A stretch of 64,000 nt of DNA from Wolbachia endosymbiont of Diaphorina citri (GCF_013096535.2 NZ_CP051265.2:868001-932000), one strand, 5' to 3'; numbered from the stretch's first letter, positions 1-10,131 are shown. Numbers and translations are program-made. Notes: generated by a model from the letters alone, not told the origin.

Positions 1-1164
1 ATTGATATTAATAAAATCGTAAACTTCATCTATCTTTTTTACATTATAGCTTTGGCTAAGTTTTATTAGTTTGTTATTTAAAGCACTCCGCTTTGCAGAT
101 AAATTATCAGCAATATTAAAATTCGAATACAAATTCCGCAAACAAAAGGTGTTAATTACAATTAAAGTCAAAAGGAGGTATAGAAAAATCCGAGGAGAGT
201 TTAAATAAAGGTAATTGAATAGATAAAATTCTTTAGTTTCTTTTGTATTAAAAACATCTGTTGGCTTATTCTTAAAGCTATGGAACAAAATTATGGTATC
301 ACAAAAGCTATCTTTTTCGCTTATAGCTAATTCTGCTACCAATAGTTTACCTAGCTCATATGGAGTCAATATGTTCACACTATTCTCTGAAAAATTTATA
401 ACTGATAAACTAGATTTAATAGCTTCTGATACTATGATGCAAAGGTCGATAGGGTCATTTTTTTCAAATCCAAACTTAGTTAAAGATTGAATTGTATTTT
501 TCACTTCTTGATATATTTCACCAGCAATGATTCCTGGTAAATTATCATCAGTAAATGGTATTAAACGTGTAAATATCATTTTGTTCTCTTTAAGAACCAC
601 TTGTCTATAGCCACCTGTTTTAGTTGCAGCAACTATAATTTTCCAGTTACTAGGATCTTTGTGTAGAATCTTTTTTGCTATACTGACTAGTTCTATAGGA
701 AACATTAATATTCCTTTAAAGTTAGAGCCTATTTCAACAAACACGTCCAACCAATATTCTATTAAATGATTTGCTTTTGATGAAACAAATAGATACCACC
801 AGTTTTGATTAAATTTATTCGGCTTTTCGACCAAGAGAATAGAATTTATATCGTTATTATGAGCAAAATGCTCTACTTTTGTTTTTGCTGATAGATAAGC
901 ACTAATCCTATTTACTCTTGGGATAGACTGTAGCAAATAGTTCTGATCAGTGTGATTGAGAACCAGATATAAGGGTGCTTTTTTATCTGATGAGAGACAT
1001 GAAATTAAATCAGAAACAACTTTATTATTTTTGTCCTTAGCAAAATATCTTTTATTTAAAGTATCATTTTTAAAATATAGTAACATTGTGCCTTCTTTTC
1101 CTATAGAAAGCATAAACTTACTTTTGGGTTTTGACCCAAACATATTAACAAAGTGTATACTCAT
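1..1164 (-). CDS. Partial bitopic membrane protein, GspL/PilM-like architecture (3' end outside window)
   Basis: An uninterrupted minus-strand frame runs from an ATG at 1164 to the window edge, so at least 388 residues are present and the C-terminus is missing. The first ~310 residues are soluble and look like an actin-like (ASKHA) fold; a stretch near residues 200-220 reads GGYRQVVLKENKMIFTRLI. One transmembrane helix follows at about 311-335, then a polar segment that may be coiled coil. A cytoplasmic ASKHA-like domain, one helix and a periplasmic tail is the layout of GspL or a PilM-PilN fusion of type II secretion/type IV pilus platforms. That family link is an inference from architecture and I see no decisive motif. 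No good Shine-Dalgarno precedes the ATG. Confidence 0.6.
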   Translation of the reverse strand, partial: MSIHFVNMFGSKPKSKFMLSIGKEGTMLLYFKNDTLNKRYFAKDKNNKVVSDLISCLSSDKKAPLYLVLNHTDQNYLLQSIPRVNRISAYLSAKTKVEHFAHNNDINSILLVEKPNKFNQNWWYLFVSSKANHLIEYWLDVFVEIGSNFKGILMFPIELVSIAKKILHKDPSNWKIIVAATKTGGYRQVVLKENKMIFTRLIPFTDDNLPGIIAGEIYQEVKNTIQSLTKFGFEKNDPIDLCIIVSEAIKSSLSVINFSENSVNILTPYELGKLLVAELAISEKDSFCDTIILFHSFKNKPTDVFNTKETKEFYLFNYLYLNSPRIFLYLLLTLIVINTFCLRNLYSNFNIADNLSAKRSALNNKLIKLSQSYNVKKIDEVYDFININ

Positions 1165-1321
1165 CTAGAATTAAAAAGGTAATTTATTGAAATTCATTAA
1201 ACATTAGATGACAATATTACTTATATTATAAGTTTTTGATAAAATTAGTAGTAATATTAACCCTTTTGTATGATGAAGGTTTTTTATATTTGTGCTAGAC
1301 ACAACTTAACCTGACAAACGA

Positions 1322-1384
1322 GGATTAATTATATCTCAGCTTGATATTTTATTCTCCAACAGACTGAAAATTGAATTGAGCTAA
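1322..1384 (+). pseudogene. 3' relic of IS256-family transposase
   Basis: The last 17 codons before a TAA at 1382-1384 read ISQLDILFSNRLKIELS. This closely matches the C-terminus of the larger IS256-family transposase relic at 4771-5286 (ISQLNIFFPNRLKIELN). Nothing upstream in 1165-1321 extends the similarity convincingly, so only the 3' tip of the gene survives. It lies convergent with ispH and 29 bases from its stop. Confidence 0.6.
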
Positions 1385-1413
1385 AGACTTGATTTGACGC
1401 ACGTTGTTGCACA

Positions 1414-2340
1414 TTACCATTTAGTATACTTGAACTGAACATTTTCAGTGAATCCATCTGGCATGACTGAAACTTTTGTATTCATATTTATTTTTAAGTA
1501 ATTTACTAGCTCATCAACTAATATATCAGGAGCAGAAGCACCTGCAGTAATTCCTATTTTTTCTGCGCCCTGCAACCAATTTTTGTTCATACATTTATAA
1601 TTATCAATCAAATAGGCTCTTTTTCCTCTGGAAATACACAGGTCTAATAAACGGTTTGAATTTGAACTGTTTTTGCTTCCTACAATTAACACTACGTCTG
1701 TAATTTTAGCCAATTTTTTAACAGCGTTCTGCCTATTTTGTGTTGCATAGCATATATCTTTTAAGTCGGGGCCTGTAATGCTTGGAAATCTGAGCTTCAG
1801 TGTAGCAATAATTTCTTTGGTATCGTCAATACTTAACGTGGTTTGTGTTACATAAGATAAATTATCTGGATCTTTGATTTGTAAATTGTATACGTCTTGC
1901 ATAGTTTGCACTAGAGATATAGGATTACTTACTCTTCCCATAATTCCTTTAACTTCTGGATGATTTTCATGTCCAATTAGAATTAATTCTTTACCACTAT
2001 CCTCATACCTTTTTGCCTCTTTATGTACTTTGCTAACTAATGGACATGTTGCATCAATCACTTGAACACCCTTTCTTTTTGCCTCATCCTCTATACTTTT
2101 CGACACTCCATGTGCGCTAAAGATCAATATCCCTCTATTGTCTTTAATGTCTTCTATGCTGCTTACAAAAACCACTCCTTGTTTCTTGAAGTCCTCTACT
2201 ATATACTTATTATGAACGATTTCGTGTAGTACATAAACTTGGCGTTCATTTTTGTATTTCTCTAAAGTGATTGCTAATATGTCTACAGCTCTTTTAACCC
2301 CTGCACAGAAACCGCGTGGTTCAGCTAAGATAATCTCCAT
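1414..2340 (-). CDS. ispH: 4-hydroxy-3-methylbut-2-enyl diphosphate reductase (IspH/LytB)
   Basis: IspH performs the last step of the MEP isoprenoid pathway, reducing HMBPP to IPP and DMAPP through a 4Fe-4S centre. The 308-residue product has the usual length. It carries the three conserved iron-sulfur ligands, Cys12 ([11 protein letters not shown]), Cys99 ([11 protein letters not shown]) and Cys197 ([10 protein letters not shown]), and the HPEVKG segment around residue 129. The start [14 protein letters not shown] matches the family start. The fused ispDF gene at 23802-25007 belongs to the same pathway. The gene looks intact and monocistronic. Confidence 0.97.
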   Translation of the reverse strand: MEIILAEPRGFCAGVKRAVDILAITLEKYKNERQVYVLHEIVHNKYIVEDFKKQGVVFVSSIEDIKDNRGILIFSAHGVSKSIEDEAKRKGVQVIDATCPLVSKVHKEAKRYEDSGKELILIGHENHPEVKGIMGRVSNPISLVQTMQDVYNLQIKDPDNLSYVTQTTLSIDDTKEIIATLKLRFPSITGPDLKDICYATQNRQNAVKKLAKITDVVLIVGSKNSSNSNRLLDLCISRGKRAYLIDNYKCMNKNWLQGAEKIGITAGASAPDILVDELVNYLKINMNTKVSVMPDGFTENVQFKYTKW

Positions 2341-2398
2341 TTTTTAAGTAAGTATGCAAACATTGCTAAAAAGTAAGCTCCGCTCACTATGTTTCATA

Positions 2399-2707
2399 TC
2401 ATGACTGCTTTACTATAATTTCAAATTTATCATTACCAAGATTCTTATTAATATACCAGGAACCGTCATCTTTAATTACAAATTCAGGACCCTTGAGGTC
2501 TCTTGTTATTGTCCTTCCATTTTGGTCATCCATGGCAATATGGATATCGAATGTAGCGATGTCTAGATTTATTATAGCTTTTTTCCCACTGTATGAATTT
2601 AGACTAAACTTGCCCAACATGACATCATTAATACTCACTTCTCCTGCATAAGTATCACACTGACCATCTACACAACACTCACTTTCAATATAAAAAAGGT
2701 CTGACAT
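2399..2707 (-). CDS. Hypothetical 102-residue protein
   Basis: The product is unrecognised. It has no signal peptide or membrane helix. The N-terminus holds a small cysteine cluster (ESECCVDGQCDTY, residues 9-21), and the rest looks beta-rich with a basic C-terminus. It sits 58 bases upstream of ispH on the same strand. Composition is like the surrounding coding DNA and the frame is clean. It is probably a real lineage-specific gene, but no function can be given. Confidence 0.6.
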   Translation of the reverse strand: MSDLFYIESECCVDGQCDTYAGEVSINDVMLGKFSLNSYSGKKAIINLDIATFDIHIAMDDQNGRTITRDLKGPEFVIKDDGSWYINKNLGNDKFEIIVKQS

Positions 2708-2844
2708 ATTTATATCTATAAAAAAAAGAACTAAACTTACATACTAAATATAGCTTAGCGTTAATAAGCAATTACAGATTACTTTGGCTACAACAATAAT
2801 GCAACTGAAAGTATAACATAATTAATTGTATAAGAAACTACACT

Positions 2845-3543
2845 TTAGAGAAATGGTTGTTTGGTTTTTTTATTAATTTTTTTCACCATACTGTCAATCA
2901 TGTGTTTTATTCCTTGATATACAGAGTGTGTACTTTCATCACTACGCATATAAGCAGAGCAGGAAAATATATTATGCTTTTCGTCTTCTATTGATAGCTT
3001 TGTATCGCATGTTATATGTTCGCCGCCGAGCTTCTCTATCAACTGGTCTTTGTCGTCTCCTATAGTTACCTTAATCTTACTTTCTTCTTTACCTATCTTG
3101 CTACTTAAAATTAAAACAATAATGGCTGGAGATATACATATAGTTCCTATTGGCTTTTTTGCAACAAAGAACTCTGAGACTAATCTTTCAAACTCAGGCA
3201 TTACTGTTTTATTTTCAGCCAAGTCAGATAAATTTTTTGCAACTCCATATCCACCAGGTACGACTAGCATGTCAAAATTTTCAGCTTTAGCTTCTCTTAA
3301 ATCATTTATCTCACCTCTTGCAACTCTTGCTGCTTCTACAAGTACATTCCTTTTTTCTTTTACTGCTTCTTTTGTTTTGTGATTCATAACTTGTGTAATA
3401 TCAATGTTAGGAGCAAAACATGTGACTTCAACTTCCTGCTGATCAAGCACAAGCAGAGTTAAGACCGCTTCTCTCACTTCTGTGCCGTCGAGGTGGCCGC
3501 ATCCTGATAAAACCACAGCGGCTCTTAATTTTTTCTCACCCAT
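2845..3543 (-). CDS. elbB: ElbB-like DJ-1/PfpI-family protein (glyoxalase-like)
   Basis: The sequence follows E. coli ElbB closely: a RAAVVLSGCGHLDGTEVREA start, then NVLVEAARVARGEI, VVPGGYGVAKNL and GTICISPA, the last being the nucleophile-elbow cysteine segment. ElbB proteins are class I glutamine-amidotransferase-like enzymes with reported glyoxalase activity and an ill-defined link to isoprenoid metabolism. The ATG at 3543 is preferred because the family homology begins three residues later and a weak AAGG lies upstream. An in-frame ATG at 3591 would add 16 residues. ispH is close by on the same strand, but 137 bases and another gene separate them. Confidence 0.88.
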   Translation of the reverse strand: MGEKKLRAAVVLSGCGHLDGTEVREAVLTLLVLDQQEVEVTCFAPNIDITQVMNHKTKEAVKEKRNVLVEAARVARGEINDLREAKAENFDMLVVPGGYGVAKNLSDLAENKTVMPEFERLVSEFFVAKKPIGTICISPAIIVLILSSKIGKEESKIKVTIGDDKDQLIEKLGGEHITCDTKLSIEDEKHNIFSCSAYMRSDESTHSVYQGIKHMIDSMVKKINKKTKQPFL

Positions 3544-3684
3544 AAAATACCTTGATTTCATATAATCTAGGTATTGTAATACAAATTCCATATTTGGAAA
3601 GGAGTAATTATTTTATGTTAATTATAATATAATTAATAATTAGTATATATAATTAGGCATATTTATAATTGATGCGAGTTAAAT

Positions 3685-4689
3685 ATGGTACAAGGTGGTA
3701 CAACACATCCAACCAATTTGGATGTGTTAATTGAAGATGTAGTAAGATATATTAGTGGAAAAAAAGATTTGTTGCAAGCATTCAAGACTCTATTACAAGC
3801 AAATGAATTTGTAAAAAGCGGTGAAATTTTTAATGAATCAACCATCAAACATGTGTTTCAATTGCTGATGCAAAATCCAGATCTTTTGAAGAGCACAATA
3901 GATATTGTAAAGGAGCATCTTGAGAAAGACGATAATCAATTAAAAACACTTCTTGAACAAGTAAATAAAGTAAAAGGCATGGAGAAAGAGCTTGAAACTT
4001 TAGGCAATCAACTGTTAGCTCAAGGATTGATAAGTGGAGCAGCAGTGACAACACTAACAGGTGCACTAGCAGGTTTATTAACAGTAGGAGGAGTGACCGG
4101 TGCATTAATTGTTGGTGTAGCAGCATTCGTAGGGTTTGTAGCACTAGTTGCTATAGCTGCTATCGGTTATGCTATATATCAGCATAGAGGTGAGATAAAA
4201 GAAGGTGCGATTGCAGTAGGGAAAGCAGTGAAAAGTTTTGTGAAAGATTTTATCGATAAATTCCCTACAATTCAAGCAAGAGAGAATAATTTTGGAAAGT
4301 TAATAAGCAATTTGAGAAAACAGGTTCTTAAAGCTAATGACGAAGAAAGAACAATCCTTAAGAATAAAGTACAAATAATAGAAATGCTTCAAAATGAAGG
4401 GCAGCGATCTGCTATACAAGAGTTAGTAAAGGATAGAGAAATTAAAGAATTTTCAAAACAGAATATGAACAAACTTCTGGAAAAGGGCATCAGTACTCAT
4501 GAGGAAGATAGGGAGAAACTTGTAGGTTTTATGAGTGAATTTCAACCTGCAATTATGGCCATTGGTGATAATGACATAGAGAAGGTAAGAGAAAAAGTTA
4601 ATGAGAAAGTTAAACAAATGAAGCCAAGTCCTGAAGTGAAGAATCCAAGTTCTGAACGAGTGAGTGAAGAAGGGAAAGAAATGAATTGA
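3685..4689 (+). CDS. Hypothetical membrane protein with long Gly/Ala-rich hydrophobic core
   Basis: This 334-residue product is not assignable to a known family. Residues 1-110 are helical and polar, and 112-165 form a long Gly/Ala/Val-rich hydrophobic stretch that could be one hairpin of two membrane helices. The remainder is a charged, Lys/Glu-rich, probably coiled-coil tail. A similar hydrophobic block closes the ankyrin fragment at 42688-43245, so this may be a shared membrane-insertion module in this genome. It is transcribed divergently from elbB, with about 140 AT-rich bases between them. It is possibly secreted or effector-like, but this is inference. Confidence 0.65.
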   Translation: MVQGGTTHPTNLDVLIEDVVRYISGKKDLLQAFKTLLQANEFVKSGEIFNESTIKHVFQLLMQNPDLLKSTIDIVKEHLEKDDNQLKTLLEQVNKVKGMEKELETLGNQLLAQGLISGAAVTTLTGALAGLLTVGGVTGALIVGVAAFVGFVALVAIAAIGYAIYQHRGEIKEGAIAVGKAVKSFVKDFIDKFPTIQARENNFGKLISNLRKQVLKANDEERTILKNKVQIIEMLQNEGQRSAIQELVKDREIKEFSKQNMNKLLEKGISTHEEDREKLVGFMSEFQPAIMAIGDNDIEKVREKVNEKVKQMKPSPEVKNPSSERVSEEGKEMN

Positions 4690-4770
4690 TACATTTGAAG
4701 AGCATTTTGATGTGAAAATTACTATCGAAAGGGTGGCACGCTACTTTTTGGGAGTGTTCAAACCGGATTT

Positions 4771-5286
4771 TTAGTTCAACTCAATTTTTAATCTATTAGG
4801 AAAGAAAATATTGAGCTGAGAGATAGTTAAAAGGCAAAGCTGTAGTCCATTTTTGCTCTGTCTTTTTATAGCACAATATACCAACTTGTACAAGCTGGTA
4901 AATGAACCTTTGGTTTTAGCAAATTTTCTTCCTCGATAGAATTAGTGGAGCCGCCTAACTGGCCCTGAATACTAGACAAATTTTTCCAATTGTTTTGCCA
5001 CGATTTTATGACCAAAGGATATTTTTTACCCATCAGCTCAAGCAAATAATTTTCAGCGATTTCTTTACTTGAAGCACGATATATTTTTTTTAATCATTCA
5101 TGAAAGTTTTTGCTACTTCAGTGAATTTCTTATCTGATGTACAATACATTTCTGCTTTAGCTATTTATAGCTGCAGGAAAACTTTTTAACACATGCAATC
5201 AGAATATCCTCTATTCCTCTCTCTCTTTTAGGTCGTTTAACACTTCTAACCAGAACCTCACTTTCAGCTTTTTCTTGCTTTACCAT
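4771..5286 (-). pseudogene. Decayed IS256-family (mutator) transposase
   Basis: Read on the minus strand, several frames together give recognisable pieces of an IS256-family transposase: RGIEDILIACV, CIVHQIRNSLK, YRASSKEIAENYLLEL, KYPLVIKSWQNNWKNLS, RKFAKTKGSFTSLYKLVYCAIKR and the end ISQLNIFFPNRLKIELN before a stop at 4771. At least four frameshifts and several stops separate them. The N-terminal third, including the first catalytic aspartate, is deleted. The remaining intergenic sequence, 4690-4770 and 5287-5615, shows no other gene apart from the short frame at 5349. The relic lies directly downstream of petA. Confidence 0.85.
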
Positions 5287-5348
5287 ATCTCTTCCCCTCT
5301 TGTCTCTATCTTTATGTATTAAGCTATATAACTCAAAATCTTGATAAA

Positions 5349-5522
5349 ATGCAGAAAAGTTTTTTTAATTTCAGCTCCATCCTCGAAGAGTTAGAAAATA
5401 ACTTTAAGCAAGTTAGTCAGAATTTTTCTGACGCAAAGGAACAAGTTTTAAATTTAGCTGTCAACTCTGAAGATTTGGCAGGCAAGTTTCTTAATTATCA
5501 CCCGAATATGTGCATAGTATAA
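5349..5522 (+). CDS. Possible small protein, 57 residues
   Basis: A short ATG frame encodes a helical, amphipathic 57-residue peptide beginning MQKSFFNFSSILEELENNF. It contains heptad-like spacing of hydrophobic residues. No family is recognised and no convincing ribosome binding site precedes it. It lies between an IS256 relic and petA in decaying DNA, so it could equally be the remnant of a longer gene. Confidence 0.3.
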   Translation: MQKSFFNFSSILEELENNFKQVSQNFSDAKEQVLNLAVNSEDLAGKFLNYHPNMCIV

Positions 5523-5615
5523 AATTAGCTTGATAGACCTCAAGAGCTTTGCCCATGAAACCAGTGTGCTTCTTAAAATACAATATACTTTCGTTACTTT
5601 AATTATGAAAATCCG

Positions 5616-6218
5616 TTAAGCCTTCTTGCCAATTACTACAATATTTTCACTTGGAAAAAAGTAGTCAGGTATAGCCATGTTTTTTGGTGCAGGACCGCCA
5701 ATTACTCGGCCTGATGTGTCATAATATGAACCGTGACAAGGGCAGAACCAACCGTTGCCGTCTTTTGTAGCGTGATCAACTGGTACACATCCAAGATGAG
5801 TGCATATTCCAATCATAATTAACCATTCATCTTTCCCTTTGTATACTCTTTTTTCATCTGATTCAGGATCTCTCAAATTTTCTGCATTTATGGCTCTTGC
5901 AGCCTCAATCTCTTGTTTTGTGCGCTTGCGGATAAATACTGGCTTACCTTGCCATTTTACTTTTTTTCCTTGTCCTTCTTGAATGTCAGATAGATTAACC
6001 TCAACCGTAGACATTGCTAAAACCTCAGCAGAAGGATTCATAGACTTAACCAATGGCCAAAAACCGCTTGCAGCTCCTATACCTGCCATGGCACACGTAG
6101 TTAATGTGATAAAATCTCTTCTACTCTTATTTTTGGCAAAATCTTTAACAAGAGATGTTTTTTTATTCTTCTCATTCGTCAATGATTTTTTATTTTTAGT
6201 TAACTTCTTATCCATCAA
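5616..6218 (-). CDS. petA: Ubiquinol-cytochrome c reductase Rieske iron-sulfur subunit
   Basis: This is the 2Fe-2S subunit of the cytochrome bc1 complex, passing electrons from ubiquinol to cytochrome c1 on the periplasmic side of the inner membrane. Both Rieske boxes are present: C139-T-H141-L-G-C144 and C159-P-C161-H162. A twin-arginine motif (SRRDFITL, residues 32-39) precedes the membrane anchor at about 38-55, as expected for a Tat-exported Rieske protein. Length (200) is slightly above the bacterial norm because of a Lys-rich N-terminus. A second ATG immediately follows the first. petB and petC are not downstream; an IS256 relic is found there instead. Confidence 0.96.
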   Translation of the reverse strand: MMDKKLTKNKKSLTNEKNKKTSLVKDFAKNKSRRDFITLTTCAMAGIGAASGFWPLVKSMNPSAEVLAMSTVEVNLSDIQEGQGKKVKWQGKPVFIRKRTKQEIEAARAINAENLRDPESDEKRVYKGKDEWLIMIGICTHLGCVPVDHATKDGNGWFCPCHGSYYDTSGRVIGGPAPKNMAIPDYFFPSENIVVIGKKA

Positions 6219-6309
6219 TCTCTACTTGAACATAGACATATATTTTAATTTAAATATTATAGATTAATCAATAGAAATTTGCACTGTTTGCTTAGCCTTT
6301 GCTACATAA

Positions 6310-9012
6310 TTAAGAAGAAGTAGCACTTTCAACCTCAGGCATATTCTCTTCAGTGGAGCTAGGATCTTCAATTTTTGCTACCGATACCACCTTTTCTTTA
6401 TTTTCTGTTTTAAACAGAGTAACTCCCTGAGTGCTGCGTCCTGCAATTCTAATTTCATTAACCGAAATGCGAATTAACTTTCCTTTATCTGTAATAAGCA
6501 TTATGTTGTCATCCTGCTCAACTGGAAAACTAGCAACAACATTGCCATTTCTACTAGTAGTAAGGATATTTGTAATACCAACACCACCTCTACCTGTTAC
6601 CCTATATTCATATGCAGAAGTTCTTTTACCAAAGCCATTTTCAGTAATAGTTAATATGAATTCCTCATTAAGTGCGAGTTTTGAGAATAATTCGTTCTTT
6701 ATTCCTAAATCATTCAAAGTTTTTTCTGATTTAGAATCAATTGAGTTATTGGTTGCAGCTTCCATCCTTTTTGCAAGCGGAACTCTTAAGTAAAGTTCTT
6801 TTGTTTCTGTTGCAATACCTATGCCGTTTAGTATGGTCGTGGATATCACGCTGTCATTTTTTGCAAGTTTGATACCTCTTACTCCATCTGAATTGCGACT
6901 CTTAAATTGACGCACATCGCTTACAACAAATCTAATGCTTTTTCCAAGCGTTGTTGAAAGTAGAACGTGATCAATTTCGCTACATACTTTAACTGACACT
7001 AATTTATCCCCTTCATCGAGCTTTATTGCTATTTTTCCATTGCTTGGAATATAGTGAAAATCCGCTAAGGAGTTACGCCTTATGTTCCCATGAGCAGTAG
7101 CAAAAACTATATTTTGATTTTCGTCATTCTCACTTGGAAGCGGCATGATGTTAGTTATAGTTTCACCATCGCTAAGCGGGAATATATTAACAAGCGCTCT
7201 TCCACGTGCAGTTGGCTCTGCAAGAGGCAGTTTGTAAACTTTTAATCTGTAAACTCGACCGATATTAGAAAAGAATAAAAGGCTAGTATGAGTATTTCCA
7301 ACAAATAATTTTGTGATTACGTCCTCCTCTTTTAATCCCTGTCCTAGCTTTCCTTTTCCACCACGATGCTGGGTTCTATAGTGAGAGAGCTTCACACGTT
7401 TGATGTAACCATTCATAGTTACGGTCACTACCATATCTTCTTGTGGAATTAGATCTTCAGCTTCAATGTCCATGTCTGATTCTTCTATTGAAGTTCTTCG
7501 AGGTACGGCAAATCTATTCTTTATTTCTTGTAAATTGTTTTTTATTTCTTGCATCAATTTCTCTTCTGAGCCAAGAAAAGCGATATATTCTTTTATCAGG
7601 CTAAGCATTGAATTTAACTCATTTTCTAATTTGCTTTTTTCAAGGCCTGTTAAGCGTTGCAATTTCATATCAAGAATAGCTTTTGTTTGCAGCTCAGTTA
7701 ATCTATACACTCCATCTTTCAAAAAGCTCATACTGTCTGAGATTAATTCAATAATCGTGTTTATTTCAGCTGAGGTTTTCCATTCCTTGTTTAAAAGCTC
7801 TCTGCTTGCTTCTTCAGGATCTTTTGCACCACGGATGATTTTTATCACTTCATCTATGCTGAGGACCGCAATGTAGAGCCCTATGTATATATGAGCTTTT
7901 TCTCTCGTCTTTTTTAGACGAAACTCTGTTCTCCTGATTAGTACTTCTTTTCTAAAGTCAATAAAAGCAGCTATGATTTCTTTCAATGACATCAAAGCAG
8001 GCCTGTTGTTGTTCAGAACTAAAGTATTAACACTAAAGCTACTTCTCAGAGGAGTAAGTCCTAGTATTTGATTCAATATAAAATCTGCTTCAGTGTTTTT
8101 TTTGAGATCAATTACTACTCTAATACCAGACTTATCAGACTCATCCCTAATCTCTGTTATGCCCTCAATTCTTTTTTCTTTTGCGAGCTCGCCTATTTTC
8201 TCAATTAATTTTACTTTATTTACTTGGTAAGGTATTTCATCAATAACTATTGCTTGTCTATCTTGTGGCAGATTTTCTATATGAGTTTTACCCTGAACGA
8301 CAATTGAACCTCGGCCTTTAGCAAACGCTGATCTTATTCCAGATCTGCCAAGAATTATTCCTCCCGTTGGAAAATCCGGCCCTGGTATTACTTCAAGCAA
8401 CTCATCTAGAGTAACTTCAGGGTTATCTATATATAACATGCAAGCATCAATTATCTCACCAAGATTATGAGAAGGAATATTGGTTGCCATACCAACTGCA
8501 ACACCACTTCCACCGTTTACCAACAGATTAGGAAATTCTGCCGGCAATACGACAGGCTCCGTTTCATTTCCGTCGTAGTTTGCCCTAAAATCAACTGTAT
8601 CTTCATCAATATCATTCAGTAAAAAATGCGACACCCTGTGGAGCCTTGCTTCTGTATATCGCATTGAAGCTGGCGGATCTCCATCTATCGAACCAAAGTT
8701 ACCTTGCCCATCAATAAGTGGTAAAAGAAGAGAAAAATCTTGAGCCATCCTGACCAAGGAATCGTAAATAGCTGCATCACCATGTGGGTGATATTTTCCC
8801 ATTACATCTCCAACTATACGAGCTGCCTTTTTATATGGCTTACCTGCATCGAACCCAGCTCTTGACATTGCATATAATATACGCCTATGTACAGGTTTAA
8901 ATCCATCTCGCACGTCAGGTATAGCTCGGCTTATGATTACACTCATTGCGTAGGAGAGATAAGAATCTTCTAGCTCTTTTACTATCGAAACTGGTACTAT
9001 ATTGTCTTGCAT
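6310..9012 (-). CDS. gyrA: DNA gyrase subunit A
   Basis: GyrA is the breakage-reunion subunit of DNA gyrase. The 900-residue product has the full N-terminal winged-helix/tower region, with the catalytic tyrosine at Y119 (SMRYTEARL), and the six-bladed C-terminal beta-pinwheel. The GyrA box reads [11 protein letters not shown] instead of the usual QRRGGKG. In the quinolone region the motif [10 protein letters not shown] puts Ala80 where E. coli has Ser83, while Asp84 equals Asp87. A Ser/Glu-rich tail ends the protein. The gene is complete, and a tRNA-Val lies upstream. Confidence 0.98.
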   Translation of the reverse strand: MQDNIVPVSIVKELEDSYLSYAMSVIISRAIPDVRDGFKPVHRRILYAMSRAGFDAGKPYKKAARIVGDVMGKYHPHGDAAIYDSLVRMAQDFSLLLPLIDGQGNFGSIDGDPPASMRYTEARLHRVSHFLLNDIDEDTVDFRANYDGNETEPVVLPAEFPNLLVNGGSGVAVGMATNIPSHNLGEIIDACMLYIDNPEVTLDELLEVIPGPDFPTGGIILGRSGIRSAFAKGRGSIVVQGKTHIENLPQDRQAIVIDEIPYQVNKVKLIEKIGELAKEKRIEGITEIRDESDKSGIRVVIDLKKNTEADFILNQILGLTPLRSSFSVNTLVLNNNRPALMSLKEIIAAFIDFRKEVLIRRTEFRLKKTREKAHIYIGLYIAVLSIDEVIKIIRGAKDPEEASRELLNKEWKTSAEINTIIELISDSMSFLKDGVYRLTELQTKAILDMKLQRLTGLEKSKLENELNSMLSLIKEYIAFLGSEEKLMQEIKNNLQEIKNRFAVPRRTSIEESDMDIEAEDLIPQEDMVVTVTMNGYIKRVKLSHYRTQHRGGKGKLGQGLKEEDVITKLFVGNTHTSLLFFSNIGRVYRLKVYKLPLAEPTARGRALVNIFPLSDGETITNIMPLPSENDENQNIVFATAHGNIRRNSLADFHYIPSNGKIAIKLDEGDKLVSVKVCSEIDHVLLSTTLGKSIRFVVSDVRQFKSRNSDGVRGIKLAKNDSVISTTILNGIGIATETKELYLRVPLAKRMEAATNNSIDSKSEKTLNDLGIKNELFSKLALNEEFILTITENGFGKRTSAYEYRVTGRGGVGITNILTTSRNGNVVASFPVEQDDNIMLITDKGKLIRISVNEIRIAGRSTQGVTLFKTENKEKVVSVAKIEDPSSTEENMPEVESATSS

Positions 9013-9055
9013 TTTCTATACTTTGATTGAAGATATTAACATTTAGTTAGACAAA

Positions 9056-9128
9056 TGGGCAATGACAGACTTGAACTGCCGACCTCCTCGGTGTAAACGA
9101 GATGCTCTACCAGCTGAGCTAATTGCCC
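9056..9128 (-). tRNA. tRNA-Val (TAC)
   Basis: The minus strand folds as a complete cloverleaf. The acceptor is GGGCAAT paired with ATTGCCC, the D-arm starts TAGCTCAGC, and the anticodon loop TTTACAC gives TAC. The T-arm contains GTTCAAGTC. The discriminator is A and the CCA tail is not encoded. Length 73 nt. Confidence 0.95.
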
Positions 9129-9192
9129 CTCTAGATATAATTCTATAGTTCAATGTTGTTATTGTAAACAAAAATAGCTATGAAAGTAGCTC

Positions 9193-10059
9193 TTATGAAA
9201 TTGCTGGGTGCGCACTATGGAGTTGTATAAATTTTAGTCTTGCTGCTACCTTATATAAAGGTATTCTTTCACTTGCATTTTTTGACATGTTCAACAACTT
9301 TAAATAAAATGCTGTAGCATTTTTAAAATCTGAGAGTTTATCTAAAATAACAGCTAAATTATAGATATAAAAAATATTGTTTTGATCTAGAGAAATTGCC
9401 TCTGTCATATACTCTCTAGCTTTTACGTAGTCTCCTTTTTTCATATAGGTCAAACCCAAATTTGCTGATAAAGGGGCGTAATTTTTGTGTATATCATACA
9501 ATTTCAACATTTCACTTAATGCCAAATCAGGATCATATTGTGAGATTATCGTCAGAAAATTTTTAAATATATAGGGGTTATTAGAGTATTCTTTTAACAG
9601 TTTTGTGTAAATCTCTATAGCCTTTTTAATTTCTTTATTAGCGTAATAGATATTCCCTAGTCCAATTAAAGCACTTTCATGATAAGGAAATTTTGCGATA
9701 ATCTGATTAAGGAGAGAAGTAGCTGTCTCATTATCTCCTGATTCAAAGGAGTCTTTTGCTTTTTTTAAAATAGAGTATATATCAAGATTCTTGCCAGAAT
9801 TCTGCGAAATTTTGATATTAAATTTGTCACTTTTTCTCTCAATCACATCAAGATCTTTATATTTTTTATCAGCTTTTATATGCTTGACAACATTATCGAA
9901 GGCCTTTTGTATCTCTAAATTTTTGCTAGCATAGGTAATAGAAGACCTACATAAAATCACAACGCAAATTAACATGCAGATAAACATAGGTCCTAGTGTT
10001 GTGGGATTAGTTGCAGCGCGTAACCAGTAAATCTTATTTCTTTGAACTATACGCAACAC
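9193..10059 (-). CDS. Tetratricopeptide repeat protein with N-terminal membrane anchor
   Basis: The 288-residue product has one hydrophobic segment at about 22-42, a signal anchor or signal peptide. After a linker, degenerate TPR units cover about 90-280; for example residues 120-140 read ALIGLGNIYYANKEIKKAIEI and 200-215 read NLGLTYMKKGDYVKAREY. TPR arrays are protein-docking scaffolds, and this one probably faces the periplasm. No partner is indicated by context: tRNA-Val is downstream and a DUF1284 gene upstream. The first ATG lies 28 residues before the hydrophobic core, so the true start may be slightly internal. Confidence 0.8.
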   Translation of the reverse strand: MLRIVQRNKIYWLRAATNPTTLGPMFICMLICVVILCRSSITYASKNLEIQKAFDNVVKHIKADKKYKDLDVIERKSDKFNIKISQNSGKNLDIYSILKKAKDSFESGDNETATSLLNQIIAKFPYHESALIGLGNIYYANKEIKKAIEIYTKLLKEYSNNPYIFKNFLTIISQYDPDLALSEMLKLYDIHKNYAPLSANLGLTYMKKGDYVKAREYMTEAISLDQNNIFYIYNLAVILDKLSDFKNATAFYLKLLNMSKNASERIPLYKVAARLKFIQLHSAHPAIS

Positions 10060-10131
10060 ATTACAAATTCATAAATGCTAAATTACTTATCTAATATAAT
10101 AATAAAGATATTATTAATTGGCAGACACTAT

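Noticed and set aside
3845..4144. Minus-strand Leu-rich 99-residue frame
   Set aside because: It is the reverse shadow of the Gly/Ala-rich membrane segment of the 3685-4689 gene.
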